Of a DNA stretch of 5,854 nt, positions 1 to 5,854 are shown in pieces. Position 1 is the stretch's first letter; each line of letters starts with the position of its first letter. The notes beneath the pieces were generated by a model. It made no database searches. It was not told where the DNA came from and was given only the letters and a program-made list of their open reading frames with translations. Source of the stretch: an uncultured Bacilli bacterium (lineage in GTDB: Bacteria > Bacillota_I > Bacilli_A > RFN20 > CAG-826); the NCBI GenBank assembly GCA_934133115.1, contig CAKPAV010000119.1, positions 1-5,854 on the forward strand, in the 5' to 3' direction. The position numbers were made by a program, and so were the translations under genes.

Positions 1-831
1 AACTGCTTCGTGTGCTTCAAATAAAGAAACAGAACCGCCGCAAGTAACAGAAACAATAGCTTTTCTTGCACCATTAATTGATGTTTCAAGTAATGGAGAT
101 GCCATTGCGCCAGATGCTGCATCAAGAGCTTTGTTTGCTCCTTCTCCTTGTCCAAATCCAATTAAAGAAATTCCTGAATTCTTTAAAGTATTACGAACAT
201 CAGCAAAATCAAGATTAATAACTGATGGCATTAAAATTAAATCAGTAACTGTTTTTACAGATTGTGCTAAAACTTTATCGGCTTCCGCAAAAGCATTTTG
301 GACACTACATTGTCCGTTCATCATTAATAATTTATCATTAGAAACAACAATGATACTATCAACTTGTTCTTTTAAATTGTTAAGTCCTTCGATGGAATTA
401 GCAATACGTCTTTTTCCTTCAAATGTGAATGGACGAGTAACAATAGCTATTGTTAACGCTCCTTCTTCTTTAGCTACACTTGCAATCACTGGAGCGGCAC
501 CAGTACCAGTTCCGCCACCCATACCAGCAGCGATAAAGACCATATCAGCGCCTCTTACAATGTTGCGAATATCTTCTTTTGATGCTTCCGCAGCAGCACG
601 TCCAACATCAGGTTCACCGCCAGCACCTAAACCCTTGGTTAATTCGCTACCTAATACAATTCTATTTTCTGCTTTTGAAGACATTAAAGCTTGTTTATCC
701 GTGTTGGCAACATAAAATTGTACACAAGAAATCTTTTCATCAATCATACGATTAACGGCATTACTTCCTGCGCCACCTACACCTATAATTACAATTTTTG
801 CTATTGGTTCAAAATTATCTATACTATCCAT
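1..831 (-). CDS. ftsZ: Cell division protein FtsZ (partial, C-terminus beyond window)
   Basis: FtsZ is the tubulin-like GTPase that polymerises into the cytokinetic ring and recruits the divisome. The window shows 277 in-frame codons, starting at ATG 831-829 and running off position 1 with no stop. Visible signatures are the T1 loop GVGGAGSNAV (residues 17-26; A21 where Gly is usual), NTDKQAL (about 43-49), the tubulin signature GGGTGTG (105-111), the TRPF segment (132-135), the FAEAD helix with D185, and the T7 catalytic loop NLDFAD (206-211), which supplies the acidic residues that activate GTP hydrolysis in the neighbouring subunit. The last visible part, around SVTCGGSVSLFEAHEAV, belongs to the C-terminal GTPase-activation domain. 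About 100 residues are probably missing, including the linker and the C-terminal peptide that binds FtsA or SepF. The start is fixed by an AGGAGG site seven bases upstream. It follows ftsA by 11 nt. This is the best conserved protein of the window, and the truncation comes only from the window edge. Confidence 0.98.
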   Translation of the reverse strand, partial: MDSIDNFEPIAKIVIIGVGGAGSNAVNRMIDEKISCVQFYVANTDKQALMSSKAENRIVLGSELTKGLGAGGEPDVGRAAAEASKEDIRNIVRGADMVFIAAGMGGGTGTGAAPVIASVAKEEGALTIAIVTRPFTFEGKRRIANSIEGLNNLKEQVDSIIVVSNDKLLMMNGQCSVQNAFAEADKVLAQSVKTVTDLILMPSVINLDFADVRNTLKNSGISLIGFGQGEGANKALDAASGAMASPLLETSINGARKAIVSVTCGGSVSLFEAHEAV

Positions 832-838
832 TTTTGTT

Positions 839-844
839 CCTCCT
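839..844 (-). promoter_or_regulatory. Shine-Dalgarno site of ftsZ, overlapping the ftsA stop
   Basis: A full AGGAGG lies seven bases before the ftsZ ATG at 831. Its first bases are shared with the ftsA stop codon: TAG at 845-843 is read within TAGGAGG. A ribosome terminating on ftsA therefore sits on the ftsZ initiation signal, which suggests coupled translation. The site is directly visible; the coupling is inferred. Confidence 0.9.
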
Positions 845-2075
845 ATAAACTATCATCGGTTTCAGAATATTTTTGTGTTTTATGTTTTTCTCTTGTTAAT
901 GGTTGTACTTGTGGTATTTCTTCTTTTTCTTCACCGATAAATTCAAATAAACCACAAGAAGTTTTAATAGCTCCTAAACAATTAATAAATATTTGATTAC
1001 GTGCGCCTAATGATTTAACACTAGGGAAAATAACGCCTCGAGAATTATATTTATCATTTACGAATTCTTTAAATCCAATAAGTTGTGTTCCGCCACCAAC
1101 AAAGACTAATGGCCATTGTTCTAATTCAACATCTCCGCCCATTAAAGTCTTAATTGCGCGATTAATATCTTTTAAAAGGGTGTTAAGATATTCTTCCGTT
1201 ACAAGCCTTAAATCATTAACCGTAAATTCAACATTTTTATCTTGCTCACTATGACAAATACTTGGCTTAAAATTACATTTAAAATCATCTAAACCATATT
1301 TAAGTTTTAGTTCATTGGCTAAAGAATAACTAATACCCATACGATAAGATAATTCTTGAGTTAAATTTTCTCCACCCATATCAATATACGATGATTGATA
1401 TGGCTTACCATCAGAAATAATGGTAATTGTTGTGGTTTTGCCACCAACATTAACTAAGAAATATTTATTTGATACATTTTTATAAGTAGTAAATAATTGT
1501 GCCACACCATAAGGCGCCACTAAAATATTACTTATTTTTAGACCAACTTTATCTACTAGTCCAATATATGTTTCTTTAATATATGTTGGAATAGTATGAA
1601 TGAAAGCATTGAGTTTTATTGTACCTGATGTTTCATTAATTGGGGGATTAGAGAAAATACGTTCTTGATCCAAAGTATAATTAATAGGAATTGTATCAAT
1701 AACAGCATTTTCTTCGTTATATGTATCTCTTGTTAACATTGTCATTACATTACGAATATCAACTTCTGCAATTAACTTATTTGGGGAAACGACATTAGTG
1801 GTTGCTGTGTTTTTAAATACTTCTAGTCCGCGAGCGGGCAATACTAAAGTAACTTCATCTATATCATTTTTTAAAGTGTTTTCAGCATCAAGAATTACTT
1901 CTTTAATTACACTACAAACTTCATCACTATCATTAACAATATTATTTTTGATGCAATTTAAAGAAAGTGGTTTAGCTATAGCATGAAGAACAACTATTTC
2001 ATGTTCGCATTCATATCCCACTACTAACTTAATCTCGGTAGATTCAATTTCTAATGCATTAATTATTTTGGCCAT
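843..2075 (-). CDS. ftsA: Cell division protein FtsA (divergent, no C-terminal membrane helix)
   Basis: FtsA is an actin-family protein that normally tethers FtsZ filaments to the membrane and recruits later divisome proteins. The ATG at 2075 gives 410 aa, a normal length. The open frame extends to a TTG at 2093, but that would translate the ribosome binding site itself, so it was rejected. Actin-fold landmarks are present: phosphate-1 segment ALEIESTEIKLVVG (residues 7-20), phosphate-2 segment VNVGGKTTT (208-216), MGGEN (233-237) and adenosine loop VGGGTQLIG (326-334). The middle region IDTIPINYTLD (about 126-136) resembles the FtsA-specific 1C domain. The loops are altered: usual (D/E)IGT/S is EIES, and usual DIGGG is NVGGK. 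The tail (about 381-410) is charged and ends in SETDDSL, with no amphipathic helix like the usual FtsA membrane anchor. The position directly before ftsZ makes the identity firm, but ATP use and membrane binding are open questions. The gene overlaps divIB by 17 nt. Confidence 0.93.
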   Translation of the reverse strand: MAKIINALEIESTEIKLVVGYECEHEIVVLHAIAKPLSLNCIKNNIVNDSDEVCSVIKEVILDAENTLKNDIDEVTLVLPARGLEVFKNTATTNVVSPNKLIAEVDIRNVMTMLTRDTYNEENAVIDTIPINYTLDQERIFSNPPINETSGTIKLNAFIHTIPTYIKETYIGLVDKVGLKISNILVAPYGVAQLFTTYKNVSNKYFLVNVGGKTTTITIISDGKPYQSSYIDMGGENLTQELSYRMGISYSLANELKLKYGLDDFKCNFKPSICHSEQDKNVEFTVNDLRLVTEEYLNTLLKDINRAIKTLMGGDVELEQWPLVFVGGGTQLIGFKEFVNDKYNSRGVIFPSVKSLGARNQIFINCLGAIKTSCGLFEFIGEEKEEIPQVQPLTREKHKTQKYSETDDSL

Positions 2076-2943
2076 CACTAGCCACCTCCTCAAATGTTAC
2101 AATACGATAGTCATCATTTTTCTTTTCGTTTTCTACTTTGTAATATACTCCTTCATAAATATCATTGTCCTTATTATAATAATATTCTTCTTTTGGGCTT
2201 CTAAAAGCGCTAATAAATGCTTCTTTATTTTGCAATGCTTCTTTTAAGATTTTATGATTAATACGAACACGAAGTATATAATCAGTATCTAACTCAAAAT
2301 ATAAACCTAGATATTTTTCTGGAGTTGGTATTTCTTTTAAGATAATCATTGTTTCATCTAACTTTACTAAACGATTATATAATTCCTGATCAAAGAATTT
2401 TAAATAGTTTAGCAATGTTTTAGATTGCGTATCTGATTTATAATCAATAAAAATAGGCAAGGAATTTATATCTACATTATAGTTATCAATTGTATAAGAA
2501 CTATATTTTTTTTGATATGTAGAATATATTTCCCCATTAGTAAGTAATATCTCGCCATCTTCTAATTTTGCAATAGGCGCTACTTCATCAATGTAGACGT
2601 TAAGATAAGTCAAATGCCAATCAATACTAGAACGATTAACATAAGGCGATTCATTAAGTTTGTTCATTGTTTTTTTAACACTTACCTTAAGAATAGAATC
2701 ATTTTTACTTAATCCGCATAAAGAAATAACATCATCTTTGCTAAGATAATAATTCCCACTTAAATTATTAATTTTTACTTTTCCAATCGGTGAAAATAAA
2801 TAAGTAGCAATTAAACTAACAATAGCAATTGAAAAAAAAGAACGAAGAATAATCTTGCTATGATTTTTTTTTGACTGAAGTTTGATTTCTTCACTGATTT
2901 TTGAAATATCAGTCAAAACAACATCATCTTCATATTCACTCAT
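2059..2943 (-). CDS. divIB: Cell division protein DivIB/FtsQ
   Basis: DivIB (FtsQ in Gram-negatives) is a bitopic membrane protein that joins FtsL and DivIC/FtsB in the divisome complex regulating septal synthesis by FtsW and its PBP partner. The 294-residue product has the expected plan: a charged cytoplasmic N-terminus (1-30), one membrane segment (about 32-50, rich in Ile, Leu, Ala and Phe), then an extracellular POTRA-like domain (about 54-124) beginning KVKINNLSGNYYLSKDDVI and containing NESPYVNRSSIDWHLTYLNV and EVAPIAKLEDG. A beta-rich domain follows (about 125-250), with a charged 40-residue tail. These are typical POTRA/FtsQ landmarks (precursor-strand start, P-Y-V, then an 'E..PIA' strand), although overall similarity is low, as is usual for this fast-evolving family. 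The start is supported by AGGTGGTGA seven bases upstream. The gene lies 7 nt after murB and overlaps ftsA by 17 nt. An A9 run (2864-2872) sits in the codons just before the membrane segment. Confidence 0.92.
   Translation of the reverse strand: MSEYEDDVVLTDISKISEEIKLQSKKNHSKIILRSFFSIAIVSLIATYLFSPIGKVKINNLSGNYYLSKDDVISLCGLSKNDSILKVSVKKTMNKLNESPYVNRSSIDWHLTYLNVYIDEVAPIAKLEDGEILLTNGEIYSTYQKKYSSYTIDNYNVDINSLPIFIDYKSDTQSKTLLNYLKFFDQELYNRLVKLDETMIILKEIPTPEKYLGLYFELDTDYILRVRINHKILKEALQNKEAFISAFRSPKEEYYYNKDNDIYEGVYYKVENEKKNDDYRIVTFEEVASDGQNN
2082..2090 (-). promoter_or_regulatory. Shine-Dalgarno site of ftsA, inside the end of divIB
   Basis: AGGAGGTGG lies six bases before the ATG at 2075 and closely matches the 16S rRNA 3' tail complement. 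It falls inside divIB, where the same bases help encode the Glu-Glu-Val near the DivIB C-terminus. It decides the ftsA start: an upstream TTG (2093) and a GTG (2078) are in frame, but only the ATG has a well-spaced site. Confidence 0.9.
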
Positions 2944-2950
2944 TCTTTAT

Positions 2951-2959
2951 TCACCACCT
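2951..2959 (-). promoter_or_regulatory. Shine-Dalgarno site of divIB, containing the murB stop
   Basis: AGGTGGTGA lies seven bases before the divIB ATG at 2943 and differs by one base from the consensus AGGAGGTGA. Its last three bases are the murB stop codon TGA (2953-2951), so termination of murB happens on the divIB initiation site. Coupling is inferred from this arrangement. Confidence 0.85.
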
Positions 2960-3814
2960 AAGTATAATTACCTCGCTATCAGGTATATACTTAAATTTAT
3001 TATAAACAAGACTTCTTAATATAACAAGTATATTAAGAAAGTTTTTTTGACTTGCATTTTGTGTATTGATGATAAAATTAGCGTGTTTATTTGATACACT
3101 AATGCCTTCTAAATTAAGTCCTTTAACATATAAACTATCTAAATCTCTTGCAATGCTTCTTTCAAGCATATTTTTGAATGTTGAACCTAAAGTTAAAACG
3201 TTTTGTGGTTGTGCATTTACTCGTGATTTTGTGTTTTCTAACGCTCTATTTCTAATTAGATTTGAATTACCTTTTACACATTTAAATTTTGCTTCATAAA
3301 TAATATATTTTGTATCTTTAAAAGAGGATTTACGGTAAGAAAAAGTCATATCATTTCTTGTTAATTCAATAAATTTACCTTCATAAAAACAAGTCACACT
3401 TATTAAGTACTTGGATATTTCATCACCAAATGCCCCAGCATTATTAACAATTGCGCCACTAACGTTACCGGGTATTGAAAGCAAACCACTAAAACCATCA
3501 TATCCGTTATTAATCATAAAACTTGCTAATTTTTTTAATTTAGTGCCTGCTCCTATCGTTACTTCATCTTTTTTTAATTTAATATAATCATTAGAAATGC
3601 GAAGTAAAGCATCACGAAAAAAATAATCTGGAAATAATATTTTCGTTGCGCCACCAACAACATAATAAGTATATCGATTTTCTTTAATTATTTTAAACAC
3701 TTCTTTTAATCCAGTTTTATTATAAATATCATAAAAATAAGGGATAACACCACCTATTTTTATACTTGATATATCTTTTGTTAAAAAGTTTTTGGTTAAT
3801 TGATAATTATCCAT
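2951..3814 (-). CDS. murB: UDP-N-acetylenolpyruvoylglucosamine reductase MurB
   Basis: MurB is the cytoplasmic FAD enzyme that uses NADPH to reduce UDP-GlcNAc-enolpyruvate to UDP-MurNAc, the second committed step of peptidoglycan precursor synthesis. The 287 aa are close to the roughly 300 aa of Firmicute MurB. Visible landmarks in order: SIKIGG (17-22, the usual 'T-x-x-(V/I)-G-G' start of the FAD domain), GGATKILFPD (54-63, FAD loop), IPGNVSGAIVNNAGAFG (114-130), FSYRKSSF (158-165, with the conserved Tyr-Arg), GSTFKN (210-215, where S211 matches the catalytic proton donor), NLEGISVSNKHANFIIN (234-250), and PDSEVI (279-284, where E281 matches the C-terminal catalytic Glu). The short form after YRxSxF fits the type II MurB of Gram-positives. 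The FAD loops depart from the usual G-x-G-S/T-N-L-L and GxVGGA patterns. The ATG at 3814 has no clear Shine-Dalgarno site and overlaps murG by 8 nt; an in-frame TAG just upstream excludes an earlier start. Confidence 0.96.
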   Translation of the reverse strand: MDNYQLTKNFLTKDISSIKIGGVIPYFYDIYNKTGLKEVFKIIKENRYTYYVVGGATKILFPDYFFRDALLRISNDYIKLKKDEVTIGAGTKLKKLASFMINNGYDGFSGLLSIPGNVSGAIVNNAGAFGDEISKYLISVTCFYEGKFIELTRNDMTFSYRKSSFKDTKYIIYEAKFKCVKGNSNLIRNRALENTKSRVNAQPQNVLTLGSTFKNMLERSIARDLDSLYVKGLNLEGISVSNKHANFIINTQNASQKNFLNILVILRSLVYNKFKYIPDSEVIILRW

Positions 3815-4844
3815 TTTTAATTGCTAATAAAATGTTTTTAGAAACATTTCCTTTCTTTAATTTATTTAAATTAGTTTTCATTTCAATTTGCAATTCTAAA
3901 TTATTTTTAACTTCCTCAATTAACATAATTATTTCATCACTATTAACATCTTTTTCTTCAATCATAAATGCTGCTTTTTTATCAAATAAATATTTAGCAT
4001 TTAAATATTGATGATTATGTTTTACATTTGGTGAAGGTATTAATAAGCTTAACTTATTTAAACTAATTATTTCACTAATTGAAGTTGCTCCTGCGCGCAT
4101 AATAATAAAGTCCATTTTTTGCATAAGTTCAATCATATTTTTTTCGTATTTAATAATAGTTATATGCTTATTTTCAAATTTTTTTAAAGCTTCATAATTT
4201 TTATTACCACTAATAACAAATAAATGGATGTTACTGTTTGTTTCTTTTTTTATAACTTCTTCAATCATTTTATTTAACGAAGAACTAGATAAACTACCTG
4301 CAAAAAATAAAACATTATATGATTTATTATTTTGATAGTGATAAGAGATGTTACTTATTTCATCCATTCTTGGGTTACCAAAATTATAAGTTTTCTTAGG
4401 AAATAAAATATGTTTAGTTTTATTCATAGAGGTAAAAACTTTTTTAGCAAAAAACTGTCCTAACATATTTGCGTCACCAATCACGCTATTTTGTTCATGA
4501 ATATATAATGGTTTTCTTAGTTTTAAACTAATTAATAAACCAATAAAGGTAACAAATCCGCCAAAAGTAATGATTGCATCAATGTTTTTTAGATCATTCT
4601 TAATACTTTTTAATGCTTTATTTAATTTAAAAAAGTTTGATGGCCTTTTAAGATATTTTTTTAATTGATTAGGAACATCAATTGATAAAATATTAACATT
4701 TTTTAAATTATCAATTACTTTTTCTTCAAAACCATTTTTTATTGTTAAATAAGTTATTTGATGATTAGATAGTGCTTTTTTAATCAACGATAAACAAGGA
4801 TAAACATGTCCTCCACTTCCCGAGGCTAAAAATAAAAGATGCAT
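3807..4844 (-). CDS. murG: UDP-GlcNAc:lipid I N-acetylglucosaminyltransferase MurG
   Basis: MurG is the peripheral inner-face GT-B (family GT28) enzyme that transfers GlcNAc from UDP-GlcNAc to lipid I, making lipid II, the unit polymerised by FtsW and PBPs. The 345 aa are slightly under the usual 350-370. N-terminal acceptor domain: GSGGHVYP (9-16, the glycine loop with the conserved His), ITFGGFV (92-98), PLYIHEQNSVIGDANML (112-128, the HEQN signature) and FGNPR (155-159). C-terminal donor domain: FAGSLSSSSLN (181-191, usually GGSxGAxxxN), MDFIIMRAGATSISEI (244-259, the R-AGA-S/T-x-x-E signature that contacts UDP-GlcNAc) and LLIPSPNVKHNHQYLNAKYL (267-286, with the H-Q-x-x-N-A motif). The start ATG has AGGTGG five bor so bases upstream. 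It follows ftsW by 8 nt and overlaps murB by 8 nt. It is notably AT- and Lys/Asn/Ile-rich, and its C-terminal Gly-rich loop is Ser-rich instead. Confidence 0.96.
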   Translation of the reverse strand: MHLLFLASGSGGHVYPCLSLIKKALSNHQITYLTIKNGFEEKVIDNLKNVNILSIDVPNQLKKYLKRPSNFFKLNKALKSIKNDLKNIDAIITFGGFVTFIGLLISLKLRKPLYIHEQNSVIGDANMLGQFFAKKVFTSMNKTKHILFPKKTYNFGNPRMDEISNISYHYQNNKSYNVLFFAGSLSSSSLNKMIEEVIKKETNSNIHLFVISGNKNYEALKKFENKHITIIKYEKNMIELMQKMDFIIMRAGATSISEIISLNKLSLLIPSPNVKHNHQYLNAKYLFDKKAAFMIEEKDVNSDEIIMLIEEVKNNLELQIEMKTNLNKLKKGNVSKNILLAIKNG

Positions 4845-4848
4845 AAAT

Positions 4849-4854
4849 CCACCT
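4849..4854 (-). promoter_or_regulatory. Shine-Dalgarno site of murG, overlapping the ftsW stop
   Basis: AGGTGG lies four bases before the murG ATG at 4844 and shares bases with the ftsW stop TAG (4855-4853). The spacing is short but workable. It is the same stop-in-site arrangement seen at murB/divIB and ftsA/ftsZ. Confidence 0.75.
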
Positions 4855-5854
4855 ACTTTCTAGAAACAATTAATCCTAATGAACATAAGCATACTGATAA
4901 TGATGAACCACCATAACTAATTAATGGTAAAGTAATTCCAGTAACCGGAATTAAAGAAACCACTACTCCTAAATTAATGATAACTTGAACCATAATTAAG
5001 CCTAATAAGCCCGTAATCATTAAAGCATTAAATTCTTTTTCTTGTTTCATCGCTAATTTAAAGCCTAATACAAATAATAAGCCAAAAAGTATTAAAACAA
5101 TAATACCCCCAATTAAACCAAACTCTTCAACAATAATTGAATAAATAAAATCTGTTTGAGGTTCTGGCAAATAGAAATGTTTTTGATAAGAGTTAAGTAA
5201 ACCATTCCCAAGTAACGCTCCTGGCCCAATTGCGTATAAACTTTGAATAATCTGAAATCCGCTTCCTAACGGATCACTCCATGGATCAATAAATGATTTA
5301 ATGCGGTCAAATCGATATGGCGCAACAACAATTAATCCCACAATTAAAGCTACTCCTAATCCTCCTAATATAAAGAAATATTTCATTGGTAAACGTGTTG
5401 TAAACATCATTATTACTAAACTTGATAAAATGACAACTGCGGTACCAAAATCTGGTTGAAGCATAATTAAAATAAAGCCAATAACCATAACAATTAATAA
5501 TAAAGAAAATCCTTTTAATTTTTTTGTCGCGTCAAAATTATTACTAATATATTTAGAAGCATAAATAACAATCGCAATTTTAAATAATTCTGATGGTTGT
5601 AAAGCAAACGGACCAATTCCAAACCAAGAACGTGAACCATTTCTACTAATTCCTAATCCTGGTATTAAAACTAATCCTAATAATATTAACGAAGCAAGGA
5701 TGATTTTTTCGGCATGTTTATATAAAAAATCACTTGATATTTTAGTGGTAACAAAAAATCCAATTGCTCCTAATAAAGCAAATAATGATTGTCTTTTTAA
5801 ATAATAATAAGGATCATTAAATTTTGCTTCTGCCCAAACATTGGAGGCACTATA
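4853..5854 (-). CDS. ftsW: SEDS septal peptidoglycan glycosyltransferase FtsW (partial, N-terminus beyond window)
   Basis: FtsW is the polytopic SEDS-family glycosyltransferase that polymerises lipid II at the septum with a class B PBP. The frame is open from the window edge for 333 codons to TAG 4855-4853; the first 30 or so residues and the start are outside. The visible part opens with YSASNVWAEA and the YLKRQ segment after the first membrane helix. Landmarks: SRNGSRSWFGIGPFALQPSE (70-89), LQPDFGT (132-138), YRFDRIKSFIDPWSDP, GSGFQIIQSLYAI, YLPEPQTDF (228-236, where D235 sits at the conserved Asp essential for SEDS polymerase activity) and PVTGITLPLISYGGSS (303-318). About nine hydrophobic helices are visible. 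The internal ATG at 5488 is not the start, because conserved QPSE-type motifs lie upstream of it. RodA and sporulation SpoVE are close paralogues; position between the upstream mur genes and murG favours the divisome FtsW, though Bacillus places SpoVE here, so that alternative stays open. Confidence 0.95.
   Translation of the reverse strand, partial: YSASNVWAEAKFNDPYYYLKRQSLFALLGAIGFFVTTKISSDFLYKHAEKIILASLILLGLVLIPGLGISRNGSRSWFGIGPFALQPSELFKIAIVIYASKYISNNFDATKKLKGFSLLLIVMVIGFILIMLQPDFGTAVVILSSLVIMMFTTRLPMKYFFILGGLGVALIVGLIVVAPYRFDRIKSFIDPWSDPLGSGFQIIQSLYAIGPGALLGNGLLNSYQKHFYLPEPQTDFIYSIIVEEFGLIGGIIVLILFGLLFVLGFKLAMKQEKEFNALMITGLLGLIMVQVIINLGVVVSLIPVTGITLPLISYGGSSLSVCLCSLGLIVSRK

Noticed and set aside
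131..715. A 194-codon open frame on the plus strand
   Set aside because: It lies wholly antisense to ftsZ, whose motifs are unmistakable in the minus strand. It has no ribosome binding site that I can see and no recognisable domain, so it is a coding shadow.
832..842. A possible terminator or separate ftsZ promoter between ftsA and ftsZ
   Set aside because: The gap is only 11 nt, taken up by the ribosome binding site and spacer, with no hairpin. A promoter inside ftsA cannot be excluded but I see no convincing -35/-10 pair above the AT-rich background.
2076..2093. An N-terminal extension of FtsA from TTG at 2093 (adding MRRWLV)
   Set aside because: Those codons are the Shine-Dalgarno sequence itself (AGGAGGTGG). 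The ATG at 2075 is correctly spaced from it, so the extension is not translated.
2936..2953. UGA read as Trp, as in many Mollicutes
   Set aside because: murB ends naturally at TGA next to the divIB start, just after the conserved C-terminal Glu region, and the conserved Trp positions I read in FtsW use TGG. Standard code fits.
5486..5488. An ATG at 5488 as the start of a short 211-aa FtsW
   Set aside because: The frame stays open upstream to the window edge and encodes conserved FtsW features (YLKRQ and GPFALQPSE), so the ATG is internal.
1..5854. A novel defence, mobile or otherwise undescribed system
   Set aside because: All six genes belong to the well-known dcw cluster in a standard order, with no repeats, inserted genes or RNA structures that I can support.

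Overview
The window is a compact, AT-rich stretch of a division and cell wall (dcw) cluster. Every gene lies on the minus strand. In transcription order, from high to low coordinate, it holds ftsW (5' end cut by the window edge), murG, murB, divIB/ftsQ, ftsA and ftsZ (3' end cut by the other edge). This order, without murC between murG and murB, is the one familiar from Bacilli. Together with the low GC content (roughly 30% by eye) and strong AGGAGG-type ribosome binding sites, it points to a walled, low-GC Firmicute. The divergent MurG, MurB, DivIB and FtsA suggest a deep or fast-evolving Bacilli lineage (Erysipelotrichia-, RF39- or Mollicutes-related) rather than a standard Bacillus; this placement is inference. 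UGA reads as stop (murB ends in TGA) and conserved Trp positions use TGG, so the code is standard.

Layout: 5854-4853 FtsW, the SEDS septal glycosyltransferase; 4844-3807 MurG, which makes lipid II; 3814-2951 MurB, UDP-MurNAc synthesis; 2943-2059 DivIB/FtsQ, a divisome scaffold; 2075-843 FtsA, the actin-like FtsZ partner; 831-1 FtsZ, the ring-forming tubulin homologue. Junctions are -17 to +11 nt, so this is almost certainly one polycistronic, translationally coupled unit. There is no gene-free stretch over 11 nt, and I see no internal terminator, RNA gene, repeat array or mobile element.

Together the genes link precursor synthesis (MurB in the cytoplasm, MurG at the inner membrane face) to septal polymerisation (FtsW with a class B PBP that is not in this window), and to ring assembly and divisome scaffolding (FtsZ, FtsA, DivIB).

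I found no sign of a previously undescribed system. The points worth a second look are an FtsA that has lost the usual C-terminal membrane-targeting helix and has altered nucleotide-loop residues, departures from consensus in the MurB and MurG binding loops, and stop codons repeatedly nested inside the next gene's Shine-Dalgarno sequence.
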